A DNA stretch of 64,000 bases from Candidatus Fermentithermobacillus carboniphilus (GCA_018208355.1 CP062796.1:363217-427216), one strand, 5' to 3'. Counted from the stretch's first letter, positions 41,806-51,120 are shown. The notes: a model not told the origin generated them from the sequence alone. Program-made: numbers and translations.

Positions 41806-42161
41806 CTCGGCGCTGCTCCTTCTGGTCCGGTTCCTGGGACCTGTTGTCGTCAGGAGGATGTCTTCGACAACGTGGGCTGAAAACTCCTCTTTTTTTAACT
41901 ACATCGACCCCATATCAAACTACACCGTAACTGCGCCACCGCACATTACGCCGCAGTACACGGCGAAGCCAGCCGAACCCCTAATGTCCCCGACCTCAGA
42001 CGGAAAAAGATAAGGACGGAAGCCAGTATCTTGGCTCCCGCCCACCGGTTCAAGTCCAATGTTCATACCGCTGTTTTTAGCCCGGAGAGTCCCGCTCGGG
42101 CCCGGGGATTACGCCCTACAGGTCGAGTCCGTAAAGAAGCCAGAATTCCCCGATTTATACT
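41806..42161. other. Non-coding gap between malY-like gene and spoIVA
   Basis: Contains the spoIVA terminator, a weak 7-bp inverted repeat (GTTGTCG 41843-41849, CGACAAC 41865-41871) close to the MalY-like start, and a second weak GCCCG/CGGGC stem near 42080-42110. No ORF here looks real: the plus-strand frame through this area is antisense to the aminotransferase. Confidence 0.5.
42003..42039 (-). terminator. Probable terminator of spoIVA
   Basis: On the minus strand GGGAGCCA (42039-42032) pairs with TGGCTTCC (42025-42018), with one G-U pair and a 6-base loop. GTCCTTATCTTTTTCC follows. It is about 120 bases past the spoIVA stop. Confidence 0.6.
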
Positions 42162-43640
42162 CTAGAGGATTATACAGATAAGCCCGCCTGAACCTTCGTT
42201 GACGACCCTCGAAAGAGTTTCCTGCATCTTGGCCCTGGCGTTCTCGGGCATCCTTTCGAGTTTCCCTGAAACCCCTTCTAGGACTATATCGTGGAGGGAC
42301 TTTCCGAAAAGGTCCGTGGACCAGATCTTTTTCGGGTCGTCTTCGAACTTCTCCATAAGATACGATACCAGTTCCTGCCCTTGTTCTTCGCTTCCGATGA
42401 TGGGGCTCACTTCCGTCTCCACCTCCGTCTTGATCAGGTGGATGGCGGGTCCTTTGGCCCGAAGCCTGACGCCGTAATTCTTGCCCTGTCTCACCATTTC
42501 GGGCTCTTCGAACTGCATGTCGTCTAAACTGGGCTCGACAATGCCGTAACCCGTCTCTTCAAGTTCTCTCAGGGCCAATTCAAACTTATCGTAGGTTCGC
42601 TTGGCGACCACCAGGTTTGAAAGAAGGTTCAGGAGATCGCCTTTGTCAACCAGCGTTGTGCCTGCCTTCTCTCCGGCCACTTTCAAAAACGCGTCTTCCG
42701 TGGTCTCCAGGCTAAGGCTGGCCGTCCCATCACTCATGTTGACCTTCTCGACATCGACTTTAGCTACGTACTCCGCAGCCCCCAGCTTCATCACGCAGGC
42801 GTCGATGTCTCTTACCCTTTTCACTGAGTTAACCGCTTCTTTTATGTTTGCCTCCAGACTGCTCTTGAGCCAGTGACTGGAGCTCAGCATCTGGACCCAT
42901 CTCGGGATCCTGACGGTCATCTCTTTCACCGGGAACTCGTAAAGTACCTGTTCCATAACCAGGACTATGTCGTCGTGGGTCAATTCCAGACAGTTGGCCG
43001 GTATGACCGGTACCTGGTACTCTTCTTCCATCTCGGTGGCCAGGTCCGATACTTCTTTGGAATATGGGTCCTTAGAATTGAGCACTATCACGAACGGTTT
43101 GCCGAGTTGGAGAAGCTTCTGGACCACCTTGCGCTCAGGTTCAACGTAGTTCTCTCTGGGAATGTCCACGATGCTGCCGTCAGTGGTTACCACGATACCG
43201 ATTGTTGAATGGTCCGCGATGACCTTTTCCGTACCTATCTCGGCAGCTTCGCTAAAGGGAATCGGTTCTTCGAACCAGGGAGTCCTGACCATCCTGGGCT
43301 CCTGACCTTCGGTATATCCCTGCGCACCTTCTACCGGGTATCCGGTGCAGTCTATGACCCTGACATTCAGGGAGAGGCTCTCCTTGAGGTCGATGGGCAC
43401 AGCTTCCTCAGGGACAAACTTGGGCTCGACGGTCATGATGGTCTTGCCCGCTCCGGCCTGAGGCATAGCGTCAATAGTGCGCTGTCTGTCGTAGAGCTCG
43501 GTGATGTTTGGGAGTACGAAAAGTTCCATAAAACGACGGATAAAAGTGGATTTCCCCACCCGCATAGGCCCCACTACGCCGATGTAAATGTCGCCGCCCG
43601 TGCGCTCCGCTATGTCCCGGAAGATATCGAACTTCTCCAC
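42162..43640 (-). CDS. spoIVA: Stage IV sporulation protein A
   Basis: A 492-residue ATPase that polymerises on the forespore surface as the basement layer of the spore coat. The N-terminal P-loop domain shows YIGVVGPMRVGKSTFIRRFME (in parts), a Walker B-like RVIDCTGYPVEGAQG, and TDGSIVDIPRENYVEPE. The central and C-terminal domains end with a hydrophobic GSGGLICIIL tail needed for membrane/SpoVM association. GTG 43640 has AAGGAGG nine bases upstream. A sigma-E-like promoter lies just before. Strong evidence that the organism forms endospores. Confidence 0.97.
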   Translation of the reverse strand: MEKFDIFRDIAERTGGDIYIGVVGPMRVGKSTFIRRFMELFVLPNITELYDRQRTIDAMPQAGAGKTIMTVEPKFVPEEAVPIDLKESLSLNVRVIDCTGYPVEGAQGYTEGQEPRMVRTPWFEEPIPFSEAAEIGTEKVIADHSTIGIVVTTDGSIVDIPRENYVEPERKVVQKLLQLGKPFVIVLNSKDPYSKEVSDLATEMEEEYQVPVIPANCLELTHDDIVLVMEQVLYEFPVKEMTVRIPRWVQMLSSSHWLKSSLEANIKEAVNSVKRVRDIDACVMKLGAAEYVAKVDVEKVNMSDGTASLSLETTEDAFLKVAGEKAGTTLVDKGDLLNLLSNLVVAKRTYDKFELALRELEETGYGIVEPSLDDMQFEEPEMVRQGKNYGVRLRAKGPAIHLIKTEVETEVSPIIGSEEQGQELVSYLMEKFEDDPKKIWSTDLFGKSLHDIVLEGVSGKLERMPENARAKMQETLSRVVNEGSGGLICIIL

Positions 43641-43672
43641 CTGACTCTCCCTCCTTGAGGACGCTCAAGATA

Positions 43673-43702
43673 ACTATATGCCAAGCTTCACAGCAACTTG
43701 AC
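43673..43702 (-). promoter_or_regulatory. Sigma-E-like promoter of spoIVA
   Basis: The minus strand has GTCAAGTT (43702-43695), a 14-base spacer, and CATATAGT (43680-43673). The Bacillus sigma-E consensus is close to GTCATATT-N13-15-CATACAAT, and spoIVA is a known sigma-E target. It ends 33 bases upstream of the GTG start. Confidence 0.5.
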
Positions 43703-43847
43703 CTGATTCCCGGCAGAAAGTTACTACCAGTGATTCACAAATGGATATGACGAAGATGACGAAATTAGAACACTGAGGCTTAGCCCCAATGAGGGACCGG
43801 CCGAACTCGACCTGCGGTAAAAAGAGGGGAATGCCTAAGGAAAAACC

Positions 43848-44861
43848 TCACCGCACAAAGTAATCTTCTGGCTCAGCTCGTTTTTCCCTGTTCATGATCT
43901 CGTACAGGCCCCTGTGGACCGGGAGGTTTTCGTAGAGTATCCTGTAAACTACATCTGTGATGGGCATTGAGACCTTATAAATTGCAGCAAGCCGCTTAAC
44001 TGTCTTCACCGTGCTCAGGCCCTCGACGGTATATCCGGTCCGGTTGAGGAAAGACTGGACCGGCTCTCCCTTCCCAACTGCGATACCAGCCTGCCTGTTT
44101 CGCGAAAGGTGACCTGTGGAAGTCAACACCAGGTCTCCCAACCCCGACAAACCGGCAAATGTGAGAGGGTCGGCGCCCATGGCGACACCGAGCCTTGTGA
44201 CCTCGGCTATGCCCCGGGAAATTATCCCTGCCTGTGCGTTGTACCCGAGTCCCATTCCCTCTACCATACCGCAGGCCAGGGCTATGATGTTCTTTAGAGC
44301 ACCTCCAAGCTCGACCCCAATGACGTCCCAGTGCGTGTAGACTCTGAAATATCTCGTCATGAACGCCGTCTGGGCCAATTCCCGCGCTGACGGGTCCTTC
44401 CCGGCTATGACCGTGGCGGCAGGAAGCTTCTGGGCTATCTCCTGGGCGAAATTTGGTCCCGAGATGACCACAAGCCTTCCCTCCAAAGACGGGGCTATGT
44501 CTTTCCATACCTCTGACGGCCTTCTCAGTGTCGCTTCGTCGAAGCCCTTGGTGGCACTTACCACGATACTGTCTTCGGGCAGCAAAAAAGCAAAGGTCCG
44601 CGCCACTTCCGACACCGCGGAGGACGGCACGGCTGACACAACAATCGAAGCATCTCGAGCCGCTTCCAGCGGGTCGGAAACTGCGGTAATCCCGGGAGGC
44701 AGCTGGATTCCCGCAAGCCTCGGTACCTGTCTTCTCTGATTAATCTCTTCGACGGTCTTCTCGTTCCTAGCCCAGATAAAAACCTGGTAACCGTTATCGC
44801 ACAGTACCATGGCCAGGGCAGCTCCCCACGCCCCCGCCCCTATGACGCACGCTTTTTTCAA
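43848..44861 (-). CDS. gpsA: NAD(P)-dependent glycerol-3-phosphate dehydrogenase
   Basis: Makes sn-glycerol 3-phosphate for phospholipids. The 337 residues include the Rossmann site CVIGAGAWGAALAMVL, SAVPSSAVSEVA, SATKGFDEATL, VISGPNFAQEIAQ, the catalytic-Lys region ELGGALKNIIALACGMVEGMGLG (in parts), and GLSGLGDLVLTSTGHLSRNR (in parts). The TTG start at 44861 overlaps the plsY stop (TTGA), so it is translated after plsY. The two genes give successive steps of phosphatidic acid synthesis. Confidence 0.96.
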   Translation of the reverse strand: MKKACVIGAGAWGAALAMVLCDNGYQVFIWARNEKTVEEINQRRQVPRLAGIQLPPGITAVSDPLEAARDASIVVSAVPSSAVSEVARTFAFLLPEDSIVVSATKGFDEATLRRPSEVWKDIAPSLEGRLVVISGPNFAQEIAQKLPAATVIAGKDPSARELAQTAFMTRYFRVYTHWDVIGVELGGALKNIIALACGMVEGMGLGYNAQAGIISRGIAEVTRLGVAMGADPLTFAGLSGLGDLVLTSTGHLSRNRQAGIAVGKGEPVQSFLNRTGYTVEGLSTVKTVKRLAAIYKVSMPITDVVYRILYENLPVHRGLYEIMNREKRAEPEDYFVR

Positions 44862-45496
44862 CCCCGCCTTCCCTCGCTCTTCTTTACCCCTGACTTTTGT
44901 CCCAATTTGGACTCGGTTCCCGACAACAGCCGGCTTATGTTGGACCTGTGCCGGTAGGTCACGAGTACGGCTATGAACAGCACGGCGATTCTCTCGAAAA
45001 CATCTTTCCCCGTCACCAGAGAATACACGAAAGCAACCCAGACTGCCAGGAGGCTTCCGAGAGAAACATACTTGGTCAGGAGGACGACAAAGGCGAAGAC
45101 GGTAATCCCCACCAAAAGCAGCTCCGGGAAAGCCACAATGGCCACGCCCGCGCTGGTAGCAACCCCTTTACCGCCCCTGAACTTCAGAAATATGGACCAG
45201 TTGTGGCCAGCTATCGCGAAAAGTCCGGCGAGAAAGGCCCCCGGCTCGCCCAGGTTCAGGTAGCGCAAACCAAGGTAGGCGGCAAGAGCTCCTTTGCCCG
45301 CGTCCAGAGCAAGGACGGGGACGGCGTATGCGGGTCCCAGTACCCGAAACACGTTGGTGGCGCCGATGTTGCCGCTTCCGTGAGCCATTATGTTATCGAT
45401 ACCCACCATCCTCGCCACCAGAAACCCGAACGGGATGGAACCCAGAAGGTAAGACACCCCAAACACAACGAGAAAGGCAAAGAAGTCGCCGTTCAT
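44858..45496 (-). CDS. plsY: Glycerol-3-phosphate acyltransferase PlsY
   Basis: Membrane acyltransferase using acyl-phosphate to acylate glycerol 3-phosphate. At 212 residues it has the family's motifs: SYLLGSIPFGFLVAR, AHGSGNIGATNVFRVLG, DAGKGALAAYLG, and FRGGKGVATSAGV. Seven hydrophobic segments are present. ATG 45496 lies two bases after the der stop, with AAGGAGA upstream; the longer frame in front is inside der. plsY and gpsA overlap by four bases. Confidence 0.95.
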   Translation of the reverse strand: MNGDFFAFLVVFGVSYLLGSIPFGFLVARMVGIDNIMAHGSGNIGATNVFRVLGPAYAVPVLALDAGKGALAAYLGLRYLNLGEPGAFLAGLFAIAGHNWSIFLKFRGGKGVATSAGVAIVAFPELLLVGITVFAFVVLLTKYVSLGSLLAVWVAFVYSLVTGKDVFERIAVLFIAVLVTYRHRSNISRLLSGTESKLGQKSGVKKSEGRRG

Positions 45497-45498
45497 CT

Positions 45499-46833
45499 TC
45501 ACTTCTCCTTCGACTTTTGGGCAGGTCTCCACTCCATGACTATCGGAGTCCCGTAAAACCCGAATCTCTTTCGGAGCTCCCCCTCCAGGTACCTCTCGTA
45601 CGCAGGCGGCACTTTATCCGGGTCTTTCACGAAAAACACTATCCGCGGCGGCTTCTCCCCCACCTGCGTGCAGTACAGAATACGGGCTTCTCTCGGGGGC
45701 CTGTTTATCTCGATGGCTTCCCTGACCACCCGGTTGAGCAAGGACGTCTCAATCCTCTTTCCGTATTCTGCGTACGTCTCCTTTATTTCTGGGAATATCT
45801 CGCCTATCCCTTTTTTGGTGAGGCAGGAGACGAAAAGGACTTTCGAATACCAGATCGGCATGCATTCATAGAGGACATAGGACCGGTACTTATCCCGGGA
45901 AAGTCCCTCGTAAAGTCCCAGATCGATTTTGTTGACGATAATGATGGAAGCTTTCCCGCTTCGATTCACGTAACCGGCGATACGCCGGTCCTGGGAAGTG
46001 GGAAGCATTGTGCCGTCGAGCACCAGCAATACAACGTCGGCTCTCTTCACTGCCGAAAGCGCCCGGCCGACCGCCAGTTCCTCGAGTTTCCGTTCGATCC
46101 TGGCGGGTCTCCGGAGACCCGCGGTGTCTACAAGGATGAAATCGGTCCCCTCAAAAGACACAGGAGTGTCCACTGAGTCGACGGTGGTGCCGGGCAACTC
46201 CGACACGGTCATCCTCTCCTGTCCTAATAGGGCGTTTACCAGCGAGGACTTCCCTACATTCGGCTTTCCGGCTATGGCTACCCGTATGGGTTCGCCCCGC
46301 CCGGGTTCTTTGGACGATTCACCTGGGCCCTTCGCTCCTCTCGCCTCGATGAGGGCATCCAGAAGCTCGCCGACGCCCAGGCCGTGAACCGCAGATACCG
46401 GGTATACTTTGGGGAACCCCATGGCGAAAAACTCGTACGCCCTGCCCTGGTGGGCCTTGGTATCGCACTTATTTGCCGCGATCAGGACAGGTTTCTTTGT
46501 TTTCCTTAGTATTGAGGCTATCTCGGAATCCTCAGGGAGAAGGCCAGCTCTTGCGTCCACCACAAAAACGAGGGCATCTGCCTCAGCGATGGCCTGCTCG
46601 ATCTGAGCCCTTATCGCCCTTGACAGGTCGCTTGTGGAATCCAGTTCAAAGCCTCCGGTATCGAGAAGGGTAAACTCTTCCCCGCGCCAGCGACACCGGG
46701 CGTAAAGCCTGTCTCTCGTGACCCCGCTTTCCTCGTGAACTATGGAAGCGTTGGCGCCCACCATACGGTTGAACAGCGCTGACTTGCCCACATTTGGCCT
46801 GCCGACTATAGCCACGACGTAGTCTTCAGCCAT
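45499..46833 (-). CDS. der: Ribosome-associated GTPase Der (EngA)
   Basis: Double-domain GTPase needed for 50S subunit maturation. Two full G domains are present: VAIVGRPNVGKSALFNRM with DTGGFE and NKCD, then VAIAGKPNVGKSSLVNALLG with DTAGLRR and NKIDLG. The C-terminal KH-like domain (NRVVREAIEINRPP...RIVFFVKDPDKVP, ERYLEGELRKRFGFYGTPI in parts) follows. The 444 residues match the family. The ATG sits two bases after the DUF512 stop. Confidence 0.97.
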   Translation of the reverse strand: MAEDYVVAIVGRPNVGKSALFNRMVGANASIVHEESGVTRDRLYARCRWRGEEFTLLDTGGFELDSTSDLSRAIRAQIEQAIAEADALVFVVDARAGLLPEDSEIASILRKTKKPVLIAANKCDTKAHQGRAYEFFAMGFPKVYPVSAVHGLGVGELLDALIEARGAKGPGESSKEPGRGEPIRVAIAGKPNVGKSSLVNALLGQERMTVSELPGTTVDSVDTPVSFEGTDFILVDTAGLRRPARIERKLEELAVGRALSAVKRADVVLLVLDGTMLPTSQDRRIAGYVNRSGKASIIIVNKIDLGLYEGLSRDKYRSYVLYECMPIWYSKVLFVSCLTKKGIGEIFPEIKETYAEYGKRIETSLLNRVVREAIEINRPPREARILYCTQVGEKPPRIVFFVKDPDKVPPAYERYLEGELRKRFGFYGTPIVMEWRPAQKSKEK

Positions 46834-46835
46834 GC

Positions 46836-48185
46836 TTATCCCTCTTTATCAAATACCCCATCAATCAGACTCTCGGGGGTGGGTTCAACCACGTGTACCG
46901 GTATGCCTAACGACTCGGAGAGACCTTTCACGGTCATCCCATCCAGGAATTTGCCGTCGGTGACCGCCACCGAAGGTACCAGCACGGATCTCCAGCGGCC
47001 TCCTTTGCGCGAAAAGCGCAGGACGGCCCATAGAATATCCTGCCCCGTCAAAAGACCGGCCGAAGTCACGGTATCTCCGAAAAATATGTTTGGCACTTCC
47101 AACACTGAAACCACATTCTCCAACCCGAGGGTCTTGACCGCGCTCAAAACCTCGGGGTAGGCCATGGTACCCGTGATAGCCAGGACTTTTCCAGTTAGAT
47201 CCTTTCCCGGTACGTTGTCCGCCGGAAACGCCAGAGAGGCCGGAAACTTGGCAAGGATCGCCTCTAGCTGCGTCCTGAAATCGGAGATGATCCCTATCCC
47301 GTTTTCATACTGGGGAAGGTCGTCGTACCGGCTGATAGGAGGGATGGGCCGGTCCGCAAGCACATAAAACTCGTCAGCCGCATAAACCCAGTTCGTTCCC
47401 CTTTTCTTTGCCGCCCCGGACGAATAGCACTCTATGATATCGAGAGTCTCCCGGGCCCAAGCCGCGTCTGCCGGCTCAGATGGCAAGGACCTGCGGTATC
47501 TCGTGTACACCGCCGGCACTACACCTACCGATACTACGGCATCGCCCAGGGAGTCAAGAGATTCGAGGGTGGCTGCCAGTCTCTTTCCGTCATTCACTCC
47601 CCGCAGAAGCACTATTTGAACGTGGACCCGTATCCCGATGTCGGAAAGCCTCTCGAGATCATGGAGCACAGACGAAGCCCGCGGGTTTCCCATCAACCGG
47701 GCCCTGATGTCGGGATCGGTAGAATGCACCGATACTCTGAGGGGCGAAAGTCTCTGTTCCCGAAGGCGTTCCCAATCCTTTTCAGAAAGGTTGGTGAGAG
47801 ATATGAAGTTTCCAAAAAGAAAGGAAAGGCGATAGTCGTCATCTCTCAGGTAAAGCGACCTTCGAAGCCCTTTTGGAAGCTGAGATATAAAACAGAAGAT
47901 GCACCGGTTCCGGCAAGTCATAATCCGGTCGAATATCGGGCTTTGAAAGGAAATTCCAAGAAGGTCGTCGGGGTCTTTGTCGATTTCGTACCTTTCCTTC
48001 CTGCCGTCCTTCTTCTCGAGGTCGAGGACTATGCTTTCCTCCGCGGCGTAAAAGCGAAAATCTAACTCATCCCGGAGCATTCGGCCGTTTACGGCGATTA
48101 TCCTGTCTCCAGGTCCTATCTCAAGATATTCTCCCAGGCTCCCCGGCCTCACCGCGGCAACCAGGCCGCCCCTGTTTCGACCCAT
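46836..48185 (-). CDS. DUF512 family protein (PDZ plus radical-SAM-like)
   Basis: A 449-residue protein. Its N-terminus is a PDZ-like domain (VRPGSLGEYLEIGPGDRIIAVNG in parts). A CX3CX2C cluster follows (MTCRNRCIFCFISQLPKG), as in radical SAM enzymes, and then RDDDYRLSFLFGNFISLTNL and VSVHSTDPDIRARLMGN. The C-terminal DUF512 region has NIFFGDTVTSAGLLTGQD. This gene next to der is common in Clostridia. The activity is unknown. ATG 48185 is used, although its ribosome site is weak; the start overlaps the DUF3189 gene by 65 bases. Confidence 0.92.
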   Translation of the reverse strand: MGRNRGGLVAAVRPGSLGEYLEIGPGDRIIAVNGRMLRDELDFRFYAAEESIVLDLEKKDGRKERYEIDKDPDDLLGISFQSPIFDRIMTCRNRCIFCFISQLPKGLRRSLYLRDDDYRLSFLFGNFISLTNLSEKDWERLREQRLSPLRVSVHSTDPDIRARLMGNPRASSVLHDLERLSDIGIRVHVQIVLLRGVNDGKRLAATLESLDSLGDAVVSVGVVPAVYTRYRRSLPSEPADAAWARETLDIIECYSSGAAKKRGTNWVYAADEFYVLADRPIPPISRYDDLPQYENGIGIISDFRTQLEAILAKFPASLAFPADNVPGKDLTGKVLAITGTMAYPEVLSAVKTLGLENVVSVLEVPNIFFGDTVTSAGLLTGQDILWAVLRFSRKGGRWRSVLVPSVAVTDGKFLDGMTVKGLSESLGIPVHVVEPTPESLIDGVFDKEG

Positions 48186-48894
48186 CTATCCAGACAACCT
48201 CTCCGCGCGCGTTCTTTTCATTATCCTTCCACTTCGAGGAGAGGTCAAGACAGTACGCGACCGCTCTCTCAATCTCCGGCAATTTTCTGCGTAAAGATGC
48301 GGCTATGAGCCTCCTGCCGGGTAAGACCAGAGAAAACCTTCGCGACAGAAAGCCACCGATTTTCGCCTGGAGATCGAGAAACCCCCTTACGTTGCAGATG
48401 CATAAAAAAGCTTTAGGGTTGGCCACTTGTACGAGATCACAGAGTACAGCCTCTAGTTCCCGGAAAAGCCACCCCGTACCCATGGCGTAAACTTCCGTCC
48501 CATTGGGGTCAGCGCCCATGAAGGCCGGGATACCTATTTCACCCATCGCGCGGGTGTCGAAATACGGCAGCCGCGAAAGATCTTTTTCCTCGTCCAAAAG
48601 TCCCAGGTGAACCGCCGAAGCCACCACAGACGTATGGGTACCTGCATAACACGAGTAGAAAACCCGCCTTGACGGACCGTCTTCGGCTGCATACAGGCTC
48701 AACATCCACCGAATAGCCCGTTCGGCAAGAGGCGATGGGGCAACTCCCCACACAAGAAAGGCATCATCGGCCTTTGCCGCACGATTCCTCGAGCCGCACA
48801 CAAGCTCACCATGCTGTGGGTAATGCTTTTCAAGTTCCCTCAAGACCGTTTCCTTCTGTCGCCCTATGAAAAACAAAGGTCCTGGACCGCTCAA
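48121..48894 (-). CDS. DUF3189 family protein
   Basis: A 257-residue protein. The central FYSCYAGTHTSVVASAVHLGLL is the DUF3189 signature; it also has LPYFDTRAMGEIGIPAFMGADPNGTEVYAMG (in parts), again typical. The family is mostly restricted to spore-forming Clostridia and has no known function. The C-terminal 70 residues are charged and less conserved. The TTG start overlaps the stop of the YIEGIA partner gene (TTGA). It overlaps the next gene (DUF512) by 65 bases, suggesting tight coupling or that the true end of one is shorter. Confidence 0.8.
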   Translation of the reverse strand: MSGPGPLFFIGRQKETVLRELEKHYPQHGELVCGSRNRAAKADDAFLVWGVAPSPLAERAIRWMLSLYAAEDGPSRRVFYSCYAGTHTSVVASAVHLGLLDEEKDLSRLPYFDTRAMGEIGIPAFMGADPNGTEVYAMGTGWLFRELEAVLCDLVQVANPKAFLCICNVRGFLDLQAKIGGFLSRRFSLVLPGRRLIAASLRRKLPEIERAVAYCLDLSSKWKDNEKNARGEVVWIDGSKQGRPGCRGEAGEPGRIS

Positions 48895-49079
48895 TGTTTG
48901 ACCACGATGAGGACGCCGTCACCCAGGTCGTGAACTGCTCCTTGCAGAATTCGGCTCAAATAGAGGGCTTTCTTCTGTCGGGACTCTTCATCTCTGGCAT
49001 AGAACGTCGGCACACCCGCAACCTTACCCGGCTCGTCAGCTACGGCGCAGAGGATGACTTTCTGGATCGTCACTTCCAT
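48891..49079 (-). CDS. Small partner protein of YIEGIA (capping-complex subunit type)
   Basis: A 62-residue protein reading KVILCAVADEPGKVAGVPTF, then ARDEESRQKKALYLSRIL and ending LGDGVLIVVKH. It lies directly after the YIEGIA gene (13-base gap), and its stop overlaps the DUF3189 TTG start. I recognise it as the short protein that NCBI names capping complex subunit for YIEGIA; this name is from memory. A GGAATGATGCGGC stretch precedes the ATG. Confidence 0.8.
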   Translation of the reverse strand: MEVTIQKVILCAVADEPGKVAGVPTFYARDEESRQKKALYLSRILQGAVHDLGDGVLIVVKH

Positions 49080-49092
49080 GCCGCATCATTCC

Positions 49093-49971
49093 TTAACAGC
49101 ATCGCCCGGACCTCCTGAGACTTCGCCCCCGGGCCGACTCGAGAACGGGCACCCGGCTGACCACTTCCAGGAAAACTTTCTCGTCTTTCTCAGCTGGAAC
49201 CATGAAAACCGCGACCCGCCCCGTCTCGATGTCGCGCCTGGCGATCGGGGTAAATTCTGGAGTATCGAGGTCCTTTTTGACTCCCAGGATCCCCGATATG
49301 TCATGTAGTATGGCTTGCCTTTGCCCGAGGCTCGCCAGAGTATCCCTGGCGGTCTCGGTTTTGGGAGATAGTATGGCTCCGAGGGCGTTTTTGAGGATGA
49401 ATTCCCTGGATTCCCTCAATCCGACGTTCATGATGAAGATATCCCCGACGTATATATCCGTTCCCTTGATGTTTACCGGGGCAATTTCGATCTTGACTGT
49501 TTTTTCGAGCTTCTCAACCCGCATGAGAGCCGCTCCCAGGCCGAAGGCGATAGCGCCCAAGACTACACCGGTCGCGACCGATGAATATTCGACACCGAAA
49601 GCGGCCGATGCGGCCACGAATATTACGATGTAGTATCTTGCCTCAAAGATCCTGGCTATGCTCTCTATGTAATCGGACCCGCGCATAACCAGCTGTGTCT
49701 CTTCCAGGGCCTTCAGGGAATCCCGTTCCAAACTCCTGATTTCCCTGAACTGCTGAGCCACGAGTACCAGAAAGGTAACGGCCGTCCATTCTCTTTCGAA
49801 AAGGGCAGGCACGGCCACAGAGCCGACCACAGCCGCTATGATCCCCAAAAAAAGATGGGAAGCGTACCCGTGGGGATACGTAGGATACTGGCGGTAGTCT
49901 GAACGAAGCATCGATACTCTCGCCAGTATCCCGAGGAGCAATCCCAACCCTATAGACTGCGCATGGGGCAT
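49093..49971 (-). CDS. YIEGIA family membrane protein
   Basis: A 292-residue protein. The family motif reads YIESIARIFEARYYIV here, with Ser replacing the usual first Gly of YIEGIA. Several membrane helices are in the N-terminal 150 residues (SIGLGLLLGILARVSML; LFLGIIAAVVGSVAVPALF; IVIFVAASAAFGVEY; VLGAIAFGLGAALM). The C-terminal half is soluble (VNIKGTDIYVGDIFIMNVG; VAVFMVPAEKDEKVFLE). The family is found with sporulation genes in Clostridia. The ATG follows the spoIIP TAA with no gap. Confidence 0.88.
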   Translation of the reverse strand: MPHAQSIGLGLLLGILARVSMLRSDYRQYPTYPHGYASHLFLGIIAAVVGSVAVPALFEREWTAVTFLVLVAQQFREIRSLERDSLKALEETQLVMRGSDYIESIARIFEARYYIVIFVAASAAFGVEYSSVATGVVLGAIAFGLGAALMRVEKLEKTVKIEIAPVNIKGTDIYVGDIFIMNVGLRESREFILKNALGAILSPKTETARDTLASLGQRQAILHDISGILGVKKDLDTPEFTPIARRDIETGRVAVFMVPAEKDEKVFLEVVSRVPVLESARGRSLRRSGRCC

Positions 49972-51120
49972 TTAGGAGCTGCGGTCCTCCCCGGAATTAT
50001 CCGACGTTCCTCCGGGTTCCGATCCGCCTCCTCTGCCCCGTCCGATCCTGACACCACCTGTCCCGAACCAACCTAGTATCTTGGCCTTCATCTCTTCCCA
50101 GCTACCAGTGGAAACCCAGAGGTAAACGAAGATTCCCGCCACCACTACCCCCAGGAACCATCCTATGGCCCTGCCCGCTCCGCGGTTTTCAGGGATAGCG
50201 CCCGGACCGGTCGCCCCAAGGATTCCCGGTACGACCCGCGCTATGAGGGCCACACCTGCCTCCGCCGCTTCCCTGGTGGTCTTCTCCGTCCCTACTTCTA
50301 ACAATAAAGACCGGTCGAAAAGATCCTGATTGAAGTCGGCCTTTCCCAAGAAGATGCCCTTGATGAGGCCGGGATATTCTCTGTTCACCGCATCCTTGAG
50401 CCTGCGGGCGAATTCGAGGTTGGACTGCATTTTCGGATTCTGACGGCCTATCACTATCATGCCCCTGGCCACTTCACGCCCATCCACTTCCTTCAGATAA
50501 GGCTCGGCCGGACCAGCGTCCCTGTGGACGTCAAAAAGCGCAAGGGGCCTCTCGCTCCTGAGTAGCCTGGAGGCGGTTCTTCTCGAACGATTGTAGGCCT
50601 GGGCGTCATGTGGATCGTGGGACGTGGTATCGTGAACCGCTTTGAACCCCACTCGCCGCAACATGTCCGCCATGGCGGCCCCTACCCGGAGGACTCCGCC
50701 TTTGGCTGGGATAGCATCCGTACCATCTGTGGGAATGTAAGACTCGTCGGAGTGAGTATGGTAGATCGCCACCGTCCCTCCCTTGGTGGCTGCGCCCAAT
50801 GACGGTAAGGGCGGTAAAGCTTCCATCTTTCCCATTGCCTTCGCTGTTGCCACATCCCCGGATATCCTCGTGATCGTATAGCGGGTATCGTCCTCCGATA
50901 TGAACTCGTCACCCACTGAAATCGCGTGACCTGTGGTGAAGATGGTCTTGCCACTTTCGTCTACAACCGTGTAATATCCGTCTTCTCGCTCCACGTGTCC
51001 GCTGAGATCGGTTGAAGCAGTAGGTCGGGGAAGCCGGTATCCCTGGTAGTAGTAACCCAGCGCAAAGCCGAAAACGAGTACTATAACAAAGAAGCCAAGG
51101 GCTCTCCTATTGCCCTGCAT
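49972..51120 (-). CDS. spoIIP: Stage II sporulation protein P
   Basis: Peptidoglycan amidase/endopeptidase that works with SpoIID and SpoIIM during engulfment. At 382 residues it has an N-terminal membrane anchor (ALGFFVIVLVFGFALGYYY), then the catalytic domain with VAIYHTHSDESY, LFDVHRDAGP, IVIGRQNPKMQSNLEFA, and LFDRSLLLEVGTEKTTREEA-like sequence (actual ...TTREAAEAG). A second hydrophobic segment (about 330-350) and a Gly/Ser-rich tail end it. The ATG overlaps the DUF1614 gene by 14 bases. Confidence 0.93.
   Translation of the reverse strand: MQGNRRALGFFVIVLVFGFALGYYYQGYRLPRPTASTDLSGHVEREDGYYTVVDESGKTIFTTGHAISVGDEFISEDDTRYTITRISGDVATAKAMGKMEALPPLPSLGAATKGGTVAIYHTHSDESYIPTDGTDAIPAKGGVLRVGAAMADMLRRVGFKAVHDTTSHDPHDAQAYNRSRRTASRLLRSERPLALFDVHRDAGPAEPYLKEVDGREVARGMIVIGRQNPKMQSNLEFARRLKDAVNREYPGLIKGIFLGKADFNQDLFDRSLLLEVGTEKTTREAAEAGVALIARVVPGILGATGPGAIPENRGAGRAIGWFLGVVVAGIFVYLWVSTGSWEEMKAKILGWFGTGGVRIGRGRGGGSEPGGTSDNSGEDRSS

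Noticed and set aside
41531..42013. 160-codon plus-strand ORF running into the spoIVA gap
   Set aside because: Mostly antisense to the MalY-like gene; the tail in the gap is low-complexity without conserved sequence.
43209..43658. 149-codon plus-strand ORF
   Set aside because: It is antisense to the N-terminal P-loop region of spoIVA.
45328..46176. 282-codon plus-strand ORF across plsY and der
   Set aside because: It is antisense to two clear genes and rich in Arg/Pro/Ser, typical of shadow frames.
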